Source: CAYQUC01 sp964514215
Lineage (GTDB): Bacteria; Pseudomonadota; Gammaproteobacteria; UBA6429; Thiohalophilaceae
Reading direction: 5' to 3'
DNA: 19,864 nucleotides
Assembly: GCA_964514215.1 (NCBI GenBank)
Contig: CAZEPW010000064.1
Location: forward strand, 1-19,864
Part shown: positions 6,033 through 13,574 of the stretch, piece by piece
Position numbering within the stretch: position 1 is the stretch's first letter
Layout of the letters: each line of letters opens with the position of its first letter
Notes under the pieces: model-generated
What the model was told of the DNA's origin: nothing
The model's input: the letters and a program-made list of their open reading frames with translations, nothing else
Database searches by the model: none
Translations under genes and position numbers: made by a program

Positions 6033-7951
6033 TGCTTAAAGCGCCACGATTTTTGCACGGACTCAATCGTTTTGTTGAAGTGGAAGAACACGTTGGCCGA
6101 TTATGGCATCGCTTGATGGCACGAACGGCGATAAAACATTATCCATTAGCGAGTGTGCATCTTGATGATGTTCAGCGAACCGTTGCTATTGTGTTTAGAG
6201 CGCTAGGTGGTGATGGCGGATTAAAAATACAATCAACAGCCGCTATTGATTATGCTGTTTCTCAAACATTATTACAACGAATCGCCGGTAGTCATACTCG
6301 GTTTGAGTTGGCTTGGCGTAATAACGCATCGTTAAACCTGCCGACGTATATTGACCTGTTTCCAGAGCGTTCATTAAATTATGATTTATTTATATGGTTA
6401 GCCGCATTGGCAGCAGGTGATTATCAATTTAAACAACTAGATAAAAATCATCCAAATAGTCATTTTGAAAATTGGCTTGATAATAACCGAAGGTTAAGTT
6501 GTTCTGTGTTGCAACGTTTTCCCGGATTAAAGTCGCGTTATCAACGCCTAGTGGCTGCACAGTTGGCTTTACGGCCGGATATAAAAACCCTAAGCCACGA
6601 TCACGCTAACATCGAGTTAGTGATTAAGGCTGTTTTACAAAACCCAAATGAAAAGCCAGCTAATACTAATTTAACTAGTCCGCATTTACCACAACCCGTT
6701 TACTTGTGGTTATATCCTGCACCCACATTAGCGACTGCAATGAGCCAAACTAAGGATGATAAACAATCGCCGGAGTCTACTGGCGAATCGTTAAATCCAG
6801 AACAGCAACGTCGATATCAAGCAGAAAATGTCGACATGCCAAATGATGAAACCGGTTTAGTACTGGATCGATTTGAAAATATTTTTAGTTGGGCTGAATA
6901 CATTAACGTTGATCGTAGTACCGATGACGATGAGGACTTGAGCACTGCAGAAGCGGCCGCCAATGATCTAGAGCAATTAAGCATTGCGCGTGATAACAAA
7001 GCAGCTGCGAAGCGCATCCGGTTTGATCTTGACTTGCCGGCTTTAGCCAGTGACGATACTCCGCTAACATCCGGTATACTGTTACCCGAATGGGATTATC
7101 GTAAAAAAATATTGCTTAAAGATTATTGTTATTTACAGGAAATGGTCGCCAATATTGATGGTCTCCATGACACAGAGTTACCAGCGGCATTGCGCCACAT
7201 TGCACGACGTTTACGCAGTCAATTTGAATCATTAAAACCTTCTCGAATTTGGTATCGAGGGCAACACGATGGCAGTGAAGTGGATCTGGATGCGTATCTG
7301 GATTTTGTCACCGAACCAACACAAGCGATTGCCGAGCAAGGTTTATATCGAGAATTTCGTGGCGCAGTTCGCGATATGGCGTGTTTGTTATTGGCTGATT
7401 TATCGTTATCAACCGACGCGTGGGTGAATGATGATGCCCGGATAATTGATGTCATTCGTGATAGTTTATTTTTATTTTCCGAAGCGTTGTCCGCTTGTGG
7501 TGATCAATTTGCAATGTATGGTTTTTCATCGCGCTATCGTGAACACATTCGTTATCACACATTAAAAACGTTTAGTGAAAAATACAATGCTGTTTCACGT
7601 AGCCGAATTCATGCGATTAAACCGGGTTTTTACACACGAATGGGAGCAGCTATTCGCCACGCAAGTAATATATTACAAACTCAATCTGCAAGCCGGCAAT
7701 TGTTATTATTATTAACCGATGGCAAACCCAATGACTTAGATCAATATGATGGACGTTATGGCGTTGAAGATACACGCATGGCATTAATCGAAGCACGTCG
7801 AAAAGGTTTGCAAGTCTTTTGTGTTACCATCGATCAACACGCTGGAGATTATTTACCCTATATGTTTGGCACTAATAATTATGTTGTCATACGCAATCCC
7901 TCTGAACTACCTCGTGAACTACCCTTATTATATGCTCGGCTTAGTCGTTAA
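6032..7951 (+). CDS. norD: NorD, von Willebrand A protein for NO reductase activation
   Basis: A 639-residue cytoplasmic protein whose C-terminal third is a von Willebrand factor A domain (about residues 445-635). The metal-binding MIDAS residues are all present: Asp456-x-Ser458-x-Ser460, Thr535 in GFYTRMGAAIRH, and Asp563 in LLTDGKPND. The N-terminal 230 residues are helical. The middle (about 236-345) is polar and acidic (DRSTDDDEDLS), probably a linker. NorD partners NorQ: the vWA protein binds the client NorCB while the ATPase supplies force. The ATG shares its first base with the stop of the FeS gene, so translation is coupled. Length and domain order match NorD. The vWA domain closely resembles that of CbbO at 13575-15830, including the TRMGAAIRHAS segment. 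It is probably the last gene of the operon; no hairpin terminator is seen after it. Confidence 0.93.
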   Translation: MLKAPRFLHGLNRFVEVEEHVGRLWHRLMARTAIKHYPLASVHLDDVQRTVAIVFRALGGDGGLKIQSTAAIDYAVSQTLLQRIAGSHTRFELAWRNNASLNLPTYIDLFPERSLNYDLFIWLAALAAGDYQFKQLDKNHPNSHFENWLDNNRRLSCSVLQRFPGLKSRYQRLVAAQLALRPDIKTLSHDHANIELVIKAVLQNPNEKPANTNLTSPHLPQPVYLWLYPAPTLATAMSQTKDDKQSPESTGESLNPEQQRRYQAENVDMPNDETGLVLDRFENIFSWAEYINVDRSTDDDEDLSTAEAAANDLEQLSIARDNKAAAKRIRFDLDLPALASDDTPLTSGILLPEWDYRKKILLKDYCYLQEMVANIDGLHDTELPAALRHIARRLRSQFESLKPSRIWYRGQHDGSEVDLDAYLDFVTEPTQAIAEQGLYREFRGAVRDMACLLLADLSLSTDAWVNDDARIIDVIRDSLFLFSEALSACGDQFAMYGFSSRYREHIRYHTLKTFSEKYNAVSRSRIHAIKPGFYTRMGAAIRHASNILQTQSASRQLLLLLTDGKPNDLDQYDGRYGVEDTRMALIEARRKGLQVFCVTIDQHAGDYLPYMFGTNNYVVIRNPSELPRELPLLYARLSR

Positions 7952-8314
7952 CCGATGGCATTTTAATTTAAATGAAAATAAATACTGGAATTAAACTTTC
8001 AACTATTTATATGAAAACTCAGTATTAGTTGATTCATATCAATATTCACTAGCAGATAATATTCTTAAATAGAAGCTGTATTGAAACGGCATAGTAAGCA
8101 TGTTATTTAGATCATTTCAGTTTAAAGTTAAATTTTTATTCGTTAAACAATCAAATTTAACCGAGTAATATTGTATTTAATTTTATGAATCTATTGTGAA
8201 AACCACCTCAGAATTTTTATTAAAAACTTCTAGAATCATACGCATTAGAAATCCTTAGCTTTTACTTTCACGCAATTACAGTTTGGTACTATCGAGTATT
8301 AAGGAGCATTAATA
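7952..8314. other. Intergenic region between norD and the ferredoxin/flavoprotein gene
   Basis: 363 bp with no supported gene. It holds a perfect FNR/Dnr box (8029-8042), a candidate -10, an imperfect AT-rich dyad around 8210-8231 (AGAATTTTTA then TTAAAAACTTCT), and a ribosome site at 8301-8306. Only tiny frames without ribosome sites occur, for example 22 codons from 8100. If transcription starts where the box predicts, the next gene has an untranslated leader of about 240 nt. Confidence 0.6.
8029..8042 (+). promoter_or_regulatory. Perfect FNR/Dnr box
   Basis: TTGAT-TCAT-ATCAA is an exact match to the TTGAT-N4-ATCAA dyad. A class II promoter would have its -10 near TTAAAT (8065-8070) and start near 8077. 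It is oriented toward the ferredoxin/flavoprotein gene, the next gene on +. Because the dyad is symmetric, a role in the opposite direction cannot be excluded, but norD reads toward it and no leftward gene is nearby. Confidence 0.75.
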
Positions 8315-9613
8315 ATGGATTATTATAATTTGAAATGGCTAATAGTGATTGTGCCGGTGTTTTATATTTTGATATTTTTTTATCGAAAAAAACGTGCTTA
8401 TCATAAAACACAAAAAGCACTCAATAATTTTATTGCAGAGGGAAAAACCGAGCCGGCCTCACTGCATCCGGTATTTAATCCGAATCGATGTATTGGTAGT
8501 GCTGCTTGTGTGCCAGCCTGCCCGGAAGGCAAAATTATTGGTTTGCTTCATGGTAAAGGGCAGCTTATTAATCCGAGCAAATGTATTGGCCATGGTGCGT
8601 GTCAGGCGGCCTGTCCGTTTGATGCGATTACTTTAGTTTTTGGAACTGAAAAACGCGGTATCGACATTCCCAGTGTTCATGAAAATTTTGAAACTAATAT
8701 TCCGGGTTTATTTATTGCTGGTGAGTTAGGTGGAATGGGTTTAATTCGTAATGCGGTAACCCAAGGCAGTCAGGCGATGGACTTTATCGCTAAGCGTGAT
8801 AACAAGGGAAAAGCGTTGGATGTGGTGATCATTGGTGCCGGACCTGCTGGTTTTTCGGCAACACTTGCGGCACATGAAAAGAAAATGAAATATAAAACTT
8901 TTGAACAAGATTCCTTAGGCGGTACAGTTTATAATTTTCCACGGGGTAAATTGGTTATGACAGCACCGGTGGTGTTGCCGATTATTGGTTCCGTTAAAAT
9001 GTTTGAGACCACTAAAGAAAAGTTATTAAGTTTATGGCAACACATAGAGAAAAAAACACAGATCAAAATAAGTTATAAAGAAAAAATGAATAATATTGAG
9101 CCTAGTGGCGAAGGGTTTTTGGTGACCACCAGCAAGGGCACTTATGAAACCAGTGCGGTATTATTAACAATTGGTCGGCGTGGCACTCCTAGAAAGTTGG
9201 GTGTCGAAGGAGAGGATAAAGCCAAGGTTGTTTATCAATTAAAAAACCCTGAAGATTATCAGGGAAAACATGTTTTAATTGTTGGTGGTGGTGATAGCGC
9301 GCTAGAGGCTGCTACGAGCATTGCTGAATTAGGGAATAGCACGGTTACTATTTCATATCGAAGCCCAAGTTTTTCACGAGCCAAACAAAAAAATCAAACC
9401 AATATCGCTGAAATGGCAGCAGCGGGAAAATTATCATTGTTAATGTCTTCCACTGTCGAGCGGATTACGGATGATTCTGTTGAATTACGACAAGCCGAAA
9501 AACCGATTACGCTTAAAAATGACGGTATTATTGTTTGTGCCGGTGGCATATTACCAACGCTATTTTTAAAACAATTAGGCATTAATGTTGAGACAAAATA
9601 TGGAACCCTATGA
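8315..9613 (+). CDS. Membrane-anchored ferredoxin-flavoprotein oxidoreductase, apparently permuted TrxB-like fold
   Basis: 432 residues. A hydrophobic helix (about 8-23) anchors the N-terminus. Residues 55-105 form a two-motif ferredoxin domain: Cys59, Cys65, Cys69-Pro and Cys90, Cys96, Cys100-Pro. In each motif the usual second cysteine is replaced, by Ser62 and by His93. Next comes NIPGLFIAGELGGMGLIRNA (129-148), which looks like the C-terminal FAD-binding end of thioredoxin-reductase-like flavoproteins, placed before the N-terminal dinucleotide motif GAGPAG (174-179). The NAD(P) motif GGGDSA follows at 324-329, and the protein ends at GINVETKYG, where a normal TrxB-like protein would go on to its FAD-binding end. 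There is no redox CxxC, so it is not a thioredoxin reductase. It probably moves electrons between NAD(P)H and ferredoxin-type partners at the membrane. An AAGGAG (8301-8306) sits 8 nt before the ATG. The perfect FNR/Dnr box upstream suggests induction with nor. Confidence 0.8.
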   Translation: MDYYNLKWLIVIVPVFYILIFFYRKKRAYHKTQKALNNFIAEGKTEPASLHPVFNPNRCIGSAACVPACPEGKIIGLLHGKGQLINPSKCIGHGACQAACPFDAITLVFGTEKRGIDIPSVHENFETNIPGLFIAGELGGMGLIRNAVTQGSQAMDFIAKRDNKGKALDVVIIGAGPAGFSATLAAHEKKMKYKTFEQDSLGGTVYNFPRGKLVMTAPVVLPIIGSVKMFETTKEKLLSLWQHIEKKTQIKISYKEKMNNIEPSGEGFLVTTSKGTYETSAVLLTIGRRGTPRKLGVEGEDKAKVVYQLKNPEDYQGKHVLIVGGGDSALEAATSIAELGNSTVTISYRSPSFSRAKQKNQTNIAEMAAAGKLSLLMSSTVERITDDSVELRQAEKPITLKNDGIIVCAGGILPTLFLKQLGINVETKYGTL

Positions 9614-9629
9614 AAATTTTTTTGAGAAT

Positions 9630-9717
9630 GTAGGTTGGGGTGAGTGTTTTTCGAAGCCCAACAAAACAAATTGAATCATTATTGCTGTTGGGGTTCGTTT
9701 CATTCCTCCCAACTTAC
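9630..9717. repeat. Palindromic intergenic repeat, REP/MITE-like
   Basis: About 88 bp built from two nested inverted repeats. The outer arms are GTAGGTTGGGGTGAGTG (9630-9646) and its near complement at 9701-9717 (13 of 17). The inner arms are CGAAGCCCAACA (9652-9663) and TGTTGGGGTTCG (9686-9697), 11 of 12 complementary. It resembles the GTAGGTTGGG...CCCAACCTAC elements scattered in many gammaproteobacterial genomes. It lies between convergent genes and could also act as a two-way terminator. No second copy is seen in this window. Confidence 0.65.
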
Positions 9718-9724
9718 GGTATAG

Positions 9725-10630
9725 TTAATTTTTGTCTTTAATTATTTGTTCATCAAAATAATGTGATAAAAAATCAATAAAGGTTCGAACCTTTGCCGAT
9801 AGATAACGTCGTGACGGATAGAGCGCATAGATAAAAATTTCTGGGGGACAATAACGTGCTAAGACTTGCTGTAGTCGTCCTGATTGTAATTCGGCGTTGA
9901 CGATGAAGCTGGGTAGTAGCGTGATGCCGAGCCCGGCAACGGCTGATGTTTTTAAAATATCACCATTATCAGAACAAACCGGGCCGCTCACTTTGATGAC
10001 TTCACTGCTATTATCACCAAGTAATGTCCATGAATCGGGTTTGAGTTCATTTGAATAACTTAGGCACTGGTGTCGCGTTAAATCGTGAGGCACTTCCGGT
10101 ATGCCATTTTTTTTCAGATATTCGGGGGATGCACAATACAGTCGTTTACAGGGGGCGATTTTACGCGCAATTAAACTGGAGTCTTCGAGTTTTGCGATGC
10201 GTAATACTAAATCAAAACCTTCCGAGACGACATCGATAAACCGATCCGTGAGGCTTAATGAAATTTGAACTTCCGGATAGTGTTTTAAATAAGCCGGAAT
10301 CACATCACTGAGTTGTAAGATACCAAATGATGTTGGTGCGCTAATGGTGAGCCGGCCATGTGCTTTCGTTGCTTGTTGGCTGGCGACTTCTTCTAGCTCG
10401 GCAACATCCAGTAAAATTAATTTACAGCGTTCATAATAATCCCGGCCAATTTCTGTCAGGCTGATTCGGCGCGTGGTACGGTTGAGCAGTCGTGAGCCAA
10501 GGTGGTTTTCCAGTTGTTGCACTGATTTACTGATTTGGGCGCGTGACAGCCCTATCTTATTGGCTGCTGCTGTGAAGCTTTGGCTATTCACCACTTCAAC
10601 AAAAATAGCCATGCTATTGAATTTGTCCAT
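9725..10630 (-). CDS. LysR-family transcriptional regulator
   Basis: A 301-residue LysR regulator taken from the ATG at 10630 (MDKFNSMAIFVEVV). An upstream in-frame TTG (10660) would add ten residues that do not belong to the family's usual N-terminus. The winged helix-turn-helix covers about residues 1-62 (SFTAAANKIGLSRAQISKSV is the core), followed by the linker helix and a two-lobed effector-binding domain (about 90-295). The sequence resembles the CrgA/DhcR-like group that often controls a divergent oxidoreductase or stress gene. It is transcribed away from the pirin-like gene with 108 bp between starts, where a dyad at 10696-10712 could be its operator. The inducer is unknown; a quinone or other electrophile is a reasonable guess from the neighbours. 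Confidence 0.88.
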   Translation of the reverse strand: MDKFNSMAIFVEVVNSQSFTAAANKIGLSRAQISKSVQQLENHLGSRLLNRTTRRISLTEIGRDYYERCKLILLDVAELEEVASQQATKAHGRLTISAPTSFGILQLSDVIPAYLKHYPEVQISLSLTDRFIDVVSEGFDLVLRIAKLEDSSLIARKIAPCKRLYCASPEYLKKNGIPEVPHDLTRHQCLSYSNELKPDSWTLLGDNSSEVIKVSGPVCSDNGDILKTSAVAGLGITLLPSFIVNAELQSGRLQQVLARYCPPEIFIYALYPSRRYLSAKVRTFIDFLSHYFDEQIIKDKN

Positions 10631-10695
10631 ATTGTCAACTATTAAGAAACAAATATTCAATTTATAGCATGTTTATCTACTAATATAAAACAGAT

Positions 10696-10712
10696 ATCAT
10701 TATTACCATGAT
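10696..10712. promoter_or_regulatory. Possible LysR operator dyad
   Basis: ATCAT-N7-ATGAT forms a perfect 5 bp dyad in the gap between the divergent LysR and pirin-like genes. The spacing is similar to LysR-type sites, but it is not a strict T-N11-A box and the arms are short, so this is tentative. Confidence 0.3.
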
Positions 10713-10738
10713 TTAAATGGATAATGAAGGAGAATATC

Positions 10739-11428
10739 ATGATTAAAACACGATTAAGCGGTGACCGAGGAACGGCAAATCACGGTTGGTTGCAAAGCCA
10801 ACATACATTTTCATTTGCCCGTTATTATGATGCTGAGCACATGGGTGTGTCGCAGCTACGGGTGATTAATGATGATTTGGTCAGTCCGGGCAGTGGTTTT
10901 GATACGCATTCACATCAAGACATGGAAATCATAAGTTATGTCAAAAAAGGCACGATTGAGCATCAAGACAGCATGGGCAATATTGAAAAATTACCTGCAG
11001 GTGAGTTTCAGTTGATGAGTGCTGGTACGGGTATTACCCATAGCGAATACAATCCGTCAAACGATGAACCGCTGGAATTTTTGCAAATCTGGATTCAACC
11101 AAATGTTCTTGGTATTGAGCCCGGTTATCAGCAAAAACATTTTGATACGAAATCAGGTTTGCAACTGATTGTGTCACCGGATGGGCGAGATGGATCATTA
11201 AAAATTCATCAGGATGCGTGTTTATATCAGTTACGATTAGATGCGCAACAAACGATTTCAGTTCCATTGGAAACCGGACGTACCGCTTATGTGCATGTTG
11301 TCGTAGGTGATATCAGTGTCTCGGGTGAAAAATTAAGTGCCGGTGATGGTGCAACAGTCACTCAAGTGGATGCCATCGAGTTTACTGCTAACAGTAATAG
11401 CGAAGTATTATTATTCGATTTACCGTAA
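10739..11428 (+). CDS. Pirin-family protein (YhhW-like quercetinase fold)
   Basis: 229 residues from the ATG at 10739. AAGGAG (10727-10732) lies 6 nt before it, so the in-frame ATG at 10724, which overlaps that site, is rejected. The N-terminal cupin carries the pirin metal-site pattern: FDTHSHQDMEIISYVKKG, then GTIEHQDS, then GTGITHSEYN with the glutamate ligand. The N-terminal HGWLQSQHTFSFARYY is diagnostic of pirin/YhhW proteins. Such proteins are cytoplasmic non-haem iron cupins, some with quercetin 2,3-dioxygenase activity, and bacterial ones are often linked to oxidative or quinone stress. It is divergent from a LysR gene and followed by a nitroreductase, with a terminator hairpin between the two. 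The physiological substrate cannot be told from sequence. Confidence 0.9.
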   Translation: MIKTRLSGDRGTANHGWLQSQHTFSFARYYDAEHMGVSQLRVINDDLVSPGSGFDTHSHQDMEIISYVKKGTIEHQDSMGNIEKLPAGEFQLMSAGTGITHSEYNPSNDEPLEFLQIWIQPNVLGIEPGYQQKHFDTKSGLQLIVSPDGRDGSLKIHQDACLYQLRLDAQQTISVPLETGRTAYVHVVVGDISVSGEKLSAGDGATVTQVDAIEFTANSNSEVLLFDLP

Positions 11429-11459
11429 AGTAGTATTTATTAGGAAGTTGCTTTGTAAT

Positions 11460-11490
11460 ACCGAGAGTGATTTTCGCCTCTCGGTTTTTA
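11460..11490 (+). terminator. Rho-independent terminator after the pirin-like gene
   Basis: A 7 bp stem, CCGAGAG (11461-11467) and CTCTCGG (11478-11484), with a 10 nt loop, followed by a run of T. It separates the pirin-like gene from the nitroreductase, which must then rely on readthrough or its own promoter. Confidence 0.75.
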
Positions 11491-11524
11491 GGACAAATCT
11501 GAGATTAATTAAACAGGAAGTAAA

Positions 11525-12127
11525 ATGAAGACAATTGAAGCCATTAAACAACGACGTGCGGTAAAATATTTTGATGCTGAACATAATATGACTGAGGATA
11601 CAATCGAGCAGCTATTGTCGCTTGCAAAGCTTGCGCCAACGGCGTTTAATCAACAAAATACTCGTTTTGTTATGGTGACTGATCCGGCGTTACGACAAAA
11701 AATTCGTATTGCCGCGCATGATCAAGCACAAATAACCGACGCATCATTGCTCATTATTTTATGTGCCGATATGAAAGCCTGGGAAAAAAATCCGCAACGC
11801 TATTGGGATAATGCTCCGGAGCAAGTGCAGCAATATATGAATGGTGCTATCGATAAGTATTATCGAAATAAAGAACAAGTGCAACGTGATGAAGCGATGC
11901 GTTCAGCCGGTATCGCAGCGCAAACGATTATGCTTGCTGCTAAAGCAATGGCATACGATAGTTGCCCAATGGATGGTTTTGATTATGATGCAGTTGGCAA
12001 ATTAATTAATTTACCCGACGATCATACCATCGCGATGATTGTGGTGGTTGGCAAAGCAATGCAGGCGGCGAGACCGCGTTTAACGCAATTACCGTTAACG
12101 GAGGTCGTTATTAATAATCGTTTTTAA
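11525..12127 (+). CDS. Nitroreductase-family flavoprotein
   Basis: A 200-residue FMN-dependent nitroreductase-family protein. The N-terminal IKQRRAVKYFD, the LAKLAPTAFNQQNTRFVMV stretch and GIAAQTIMLAAKAMAYDSCPM are the usual FMN-binding and dimer-core segments. Such enzymes use NAD(P)H to reduce quinones, nitroaromatics or other electrophiles in the cytosol. A GGAAG ribosome site (about 11515-11519) precedes the ATG. It lies about 100 bp after the pirin-like gene, beyond a terminator hairpin, and the pair with the LysR gene forms a recognisable stress-type cassette. Substrate specificity cannot be assigned. No clear terminator follows. Confidence 0.88.
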   Translation: MKTIEAIKQRRAVKYFDAEHNMTEDTIEQLLSLAKLAPTAFNQQNTRFVMVTDPALRQKIRIAAHDQAQITDASLLIILCADMKAWEKNPQRYWDNAPEQVQQYMNGAIDKYYRNKEQVQRDEAMRSAGIAAQTIMLAAKAMAYDSCPMDGFDYDAVGKLINLPDDHTIAMIVVVGKAMQAARPRLTQLPLTEVVINNRF

Positions 12128-12324
12128 TGTTTCCCTTTAACTTTTATTTATGGTGTGGCAAACGTTGCTCAAGTGGTTTGCTAATATGCACATAACAAGT
12201 CCGAAAGAGGAAGATATTGTAAAGGTTATAAGGCTATGGACTCATTACGAATAAATGGACATGTTACTTAAACGCAAGAAACCTAGGTTTACGTGAAATT
12301 CTATAATATAAGGAATTACGACTT

Positions 12325-13089
12325 ATGATTAGAATAAAATTTATTGTGTTGTTATTTTTCATCAATACAGTAAGCGCTGAAGAGTTAACTTCGCAAATAG
12401 CAGAGCAGAAAATTAAATCATATACCAGTAAAATCACTAAAAATCCAAGTGCGGCAAGTTTGTATGTTTCAAGAGCCGATCTTTATTTTAAGCTAAGAAA
12501 TTTTGAAAGTGCCGTTGCCGATTATTCTAAAGCCATTACGCTAGATTCAAATTTAGATGGCGCATGGTACGGTCGCGGTATGGCTCGTGCACGAATGGGC
12601 TTTATTCGTGAGGGCATTGCTGATTTGTCAATTTATATCAAACGTCATCCGAACGATAGCATGGCATATACTAAACGTGGTGTACGTTATTTGTGGTTGG
12701 GGGACAAAATAAACGCGAAACAAGATTTGTTAACAGCAGTAAAATTGAAACCCGATAATGCTGAAGCGCATGATGATCTTGGTGTTGTGTGGGCACAAAG
12801 TGATAATTATAAAAAAGCAATTAAACATTTTAGAACAGCCATTAATTTAGATCCCAGTTACCAAAAAGGGCATCATAATCTTGCTATGGCTCTTTTTGTA
12901 ACCGAAAATGATCTAGCCGCTTTATTGAGTATTAATATTGCGCTTGATTTAAAAATAACACGAAATTCTATGTTGCTAAAGAGCAAAATATTAGAAGCAA
13001 TGGGGCGAATTAGTGAAGCTCAAAGTATTGCCGATGATGCTTTATTTCTTCCTGAAGGAAATTGGTCTGAACTAGCTCCCGTTAAATAA
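12325..13089 (+). CDS. Periplasmic tetratricopeptide repeat protein
   Basis: 254 residues. A signal peptide (MIRIK, hydrophobic to about residue 15, cleavage after Val-Ser-Ala18 before Glu-Glu) directs it to the periplasm. Four clear TPR units lie at about 44-77, 78-111, 112-145 and 146-179, with a degenerate fifth at 180-213 and perhaps a sixth at 215-247. Typical TPR signatures are visible (AVADYSKAITLDS, DNAEAHDDLGVVWAQ, AIKHFRTAINLDP). TPR proteins act as protein-protein scaffolds; the partner is unknown. It most resembles NlpI-type short TPR proteins in layout, but the signal peptide lacks a lipobox cysteine. An AAGGA lies about 10 nt before the ATG. It stands alone, convergent with the RuBisCO operon. 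Confidence 0.8.
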   Translation: MIRIKFIVLLFFINTVSAEELTSQIAEQKIKSYTSKITKNPSAASLYVSRADLYFKLRNFESAVADYSKAITLDSNLDGAWYGRGMARARMGFIREGIADLSIYIKRHPNDSMAYTKRGVRYLWLGDKINAKQDLLTAVKLKPDNAEAHDDLGVVWAQSDNYKKAIKHFRTAINLDPSYQKGHHNLAMALFVTENDLAALLSINIALDLKITRNSMLLKSKILEAMGRISEAQSIADDALFLPEGNWSELAPVK

Positions 13090-13108
13090 ATTTTATTTTT
13101 ATTGAATC

Positions 13109-13130
13109 ATTATTTTAATTTTAAAATAAT
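13109..13130. terminator. AT-only perfect palindrome between convergent genes
   Basis: ATTATTTTAA (13109-13118) and TTAAAATAAT (13121-13130) are exact 10 bp complements around a 2 bp centre. The site overlaps the stop codon of the 148-residue gene and lies 20 bp after the TPR gene. It may end transcription in both directions, but without GC pairs its strength as a terminator is uncertain. Confidence 0.4.
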
Positions 13131-13567
13131 TCCACTATAGCGTGGTTTGTTTTGTTATTTGATTCGGCTTCTTTTTTCCCAAGTGTGTAAGCTTCAAGCA
13201 AAGCTTTTTTTAGTTCAATATGTTGGTTCAAATCCGTAATATTCATATGCTGTTCGGCAATGATTAATAATTTTTCAAGCGCATTATTTTCATGCCAAGC
13301 TGTTTCAAATGCGCTTATATCTAAAACGCCATCTAAAATAAAGTCTGTAATTAAACCTTGGGCATTGCTGTAGGTTATTTCTTGAGCCTGCATCATTTCA
13401 TATTCATAAGAATACAGATCAAAATCATTGTGCTTGGCGATGAGTTGGCAAACATTAGGGAAGTGACTGCCATTAACCAGATAGGAATCAAGTTCGATGG
13501 TGATAGATGGACTCAGGTTTTTACCTTTAAATGAAAACTCAATTGCTGCTGTAATACTATTTTTCAT
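13121..13567 (-). CDS. Unknown protein encoded directly after cbbO
   Basis: A 148-residue soluble protein with no signal peptide or membrane segment. The first 70 residues look beta-rich (alternating patterns such as AAIEFSFKG, SITIELDSYL, FDLYSYEYEMM) and the last 70 look helical and acidic. I do not recognise the family. It starts 7 bp after the cbbO stop on the same strand, so it is very likely the fourth gene of the cbbM-cbbQ-cbbO operon, and the context suggests a role linked to RuBisCO activation or assembly. It could also be a passenger gene. The ribosome site is weak, which fits translation coupled to cbbO. Confidence 0.75.
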   Translation of the reverse strand: MKNSITAAIEFSFKGKNLSPSITIELDSYLVNGSHFPNVCQLIAKHNDFDLYSYEYEMMQAQEITYSNAQGLITDFILDGVLDISAFETAWHENNALEKLLIIAEQHMNITDLNQHIELKKALLEAYTLGKKEAESNNKTNHAIVELF

Positions 13568-13574
13568 GAGAAAC

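Noticed and set aside
8055..8060. GATAAT as the -10 for the FNR box at 8029-8042
   Set aside because: It matches the hexamer better than TTAAAT, but it is only 22 bp from the box centre, whereas a class II site needs about 32.
8100..8168. 22-codon ORF in the leader before the flavoprotein gene
   Set aside because: No ribosome site, and ordinary for AT-rich intergenic DNA; it could matter only if shown to be translated.
8315..9613. Thioredoxin reductase
   Set aside because: No CxxC redox pair, an N-terminal ferredoxin domain and the order of FAD-binding segments all argue against it.
12157..12182. GCAAAC ... GTTTGC hairpin after the nitroreductase gene as a terminator
   Set aside because: Only 6 bp with a 12 nt loop and no T tract on the correct side.
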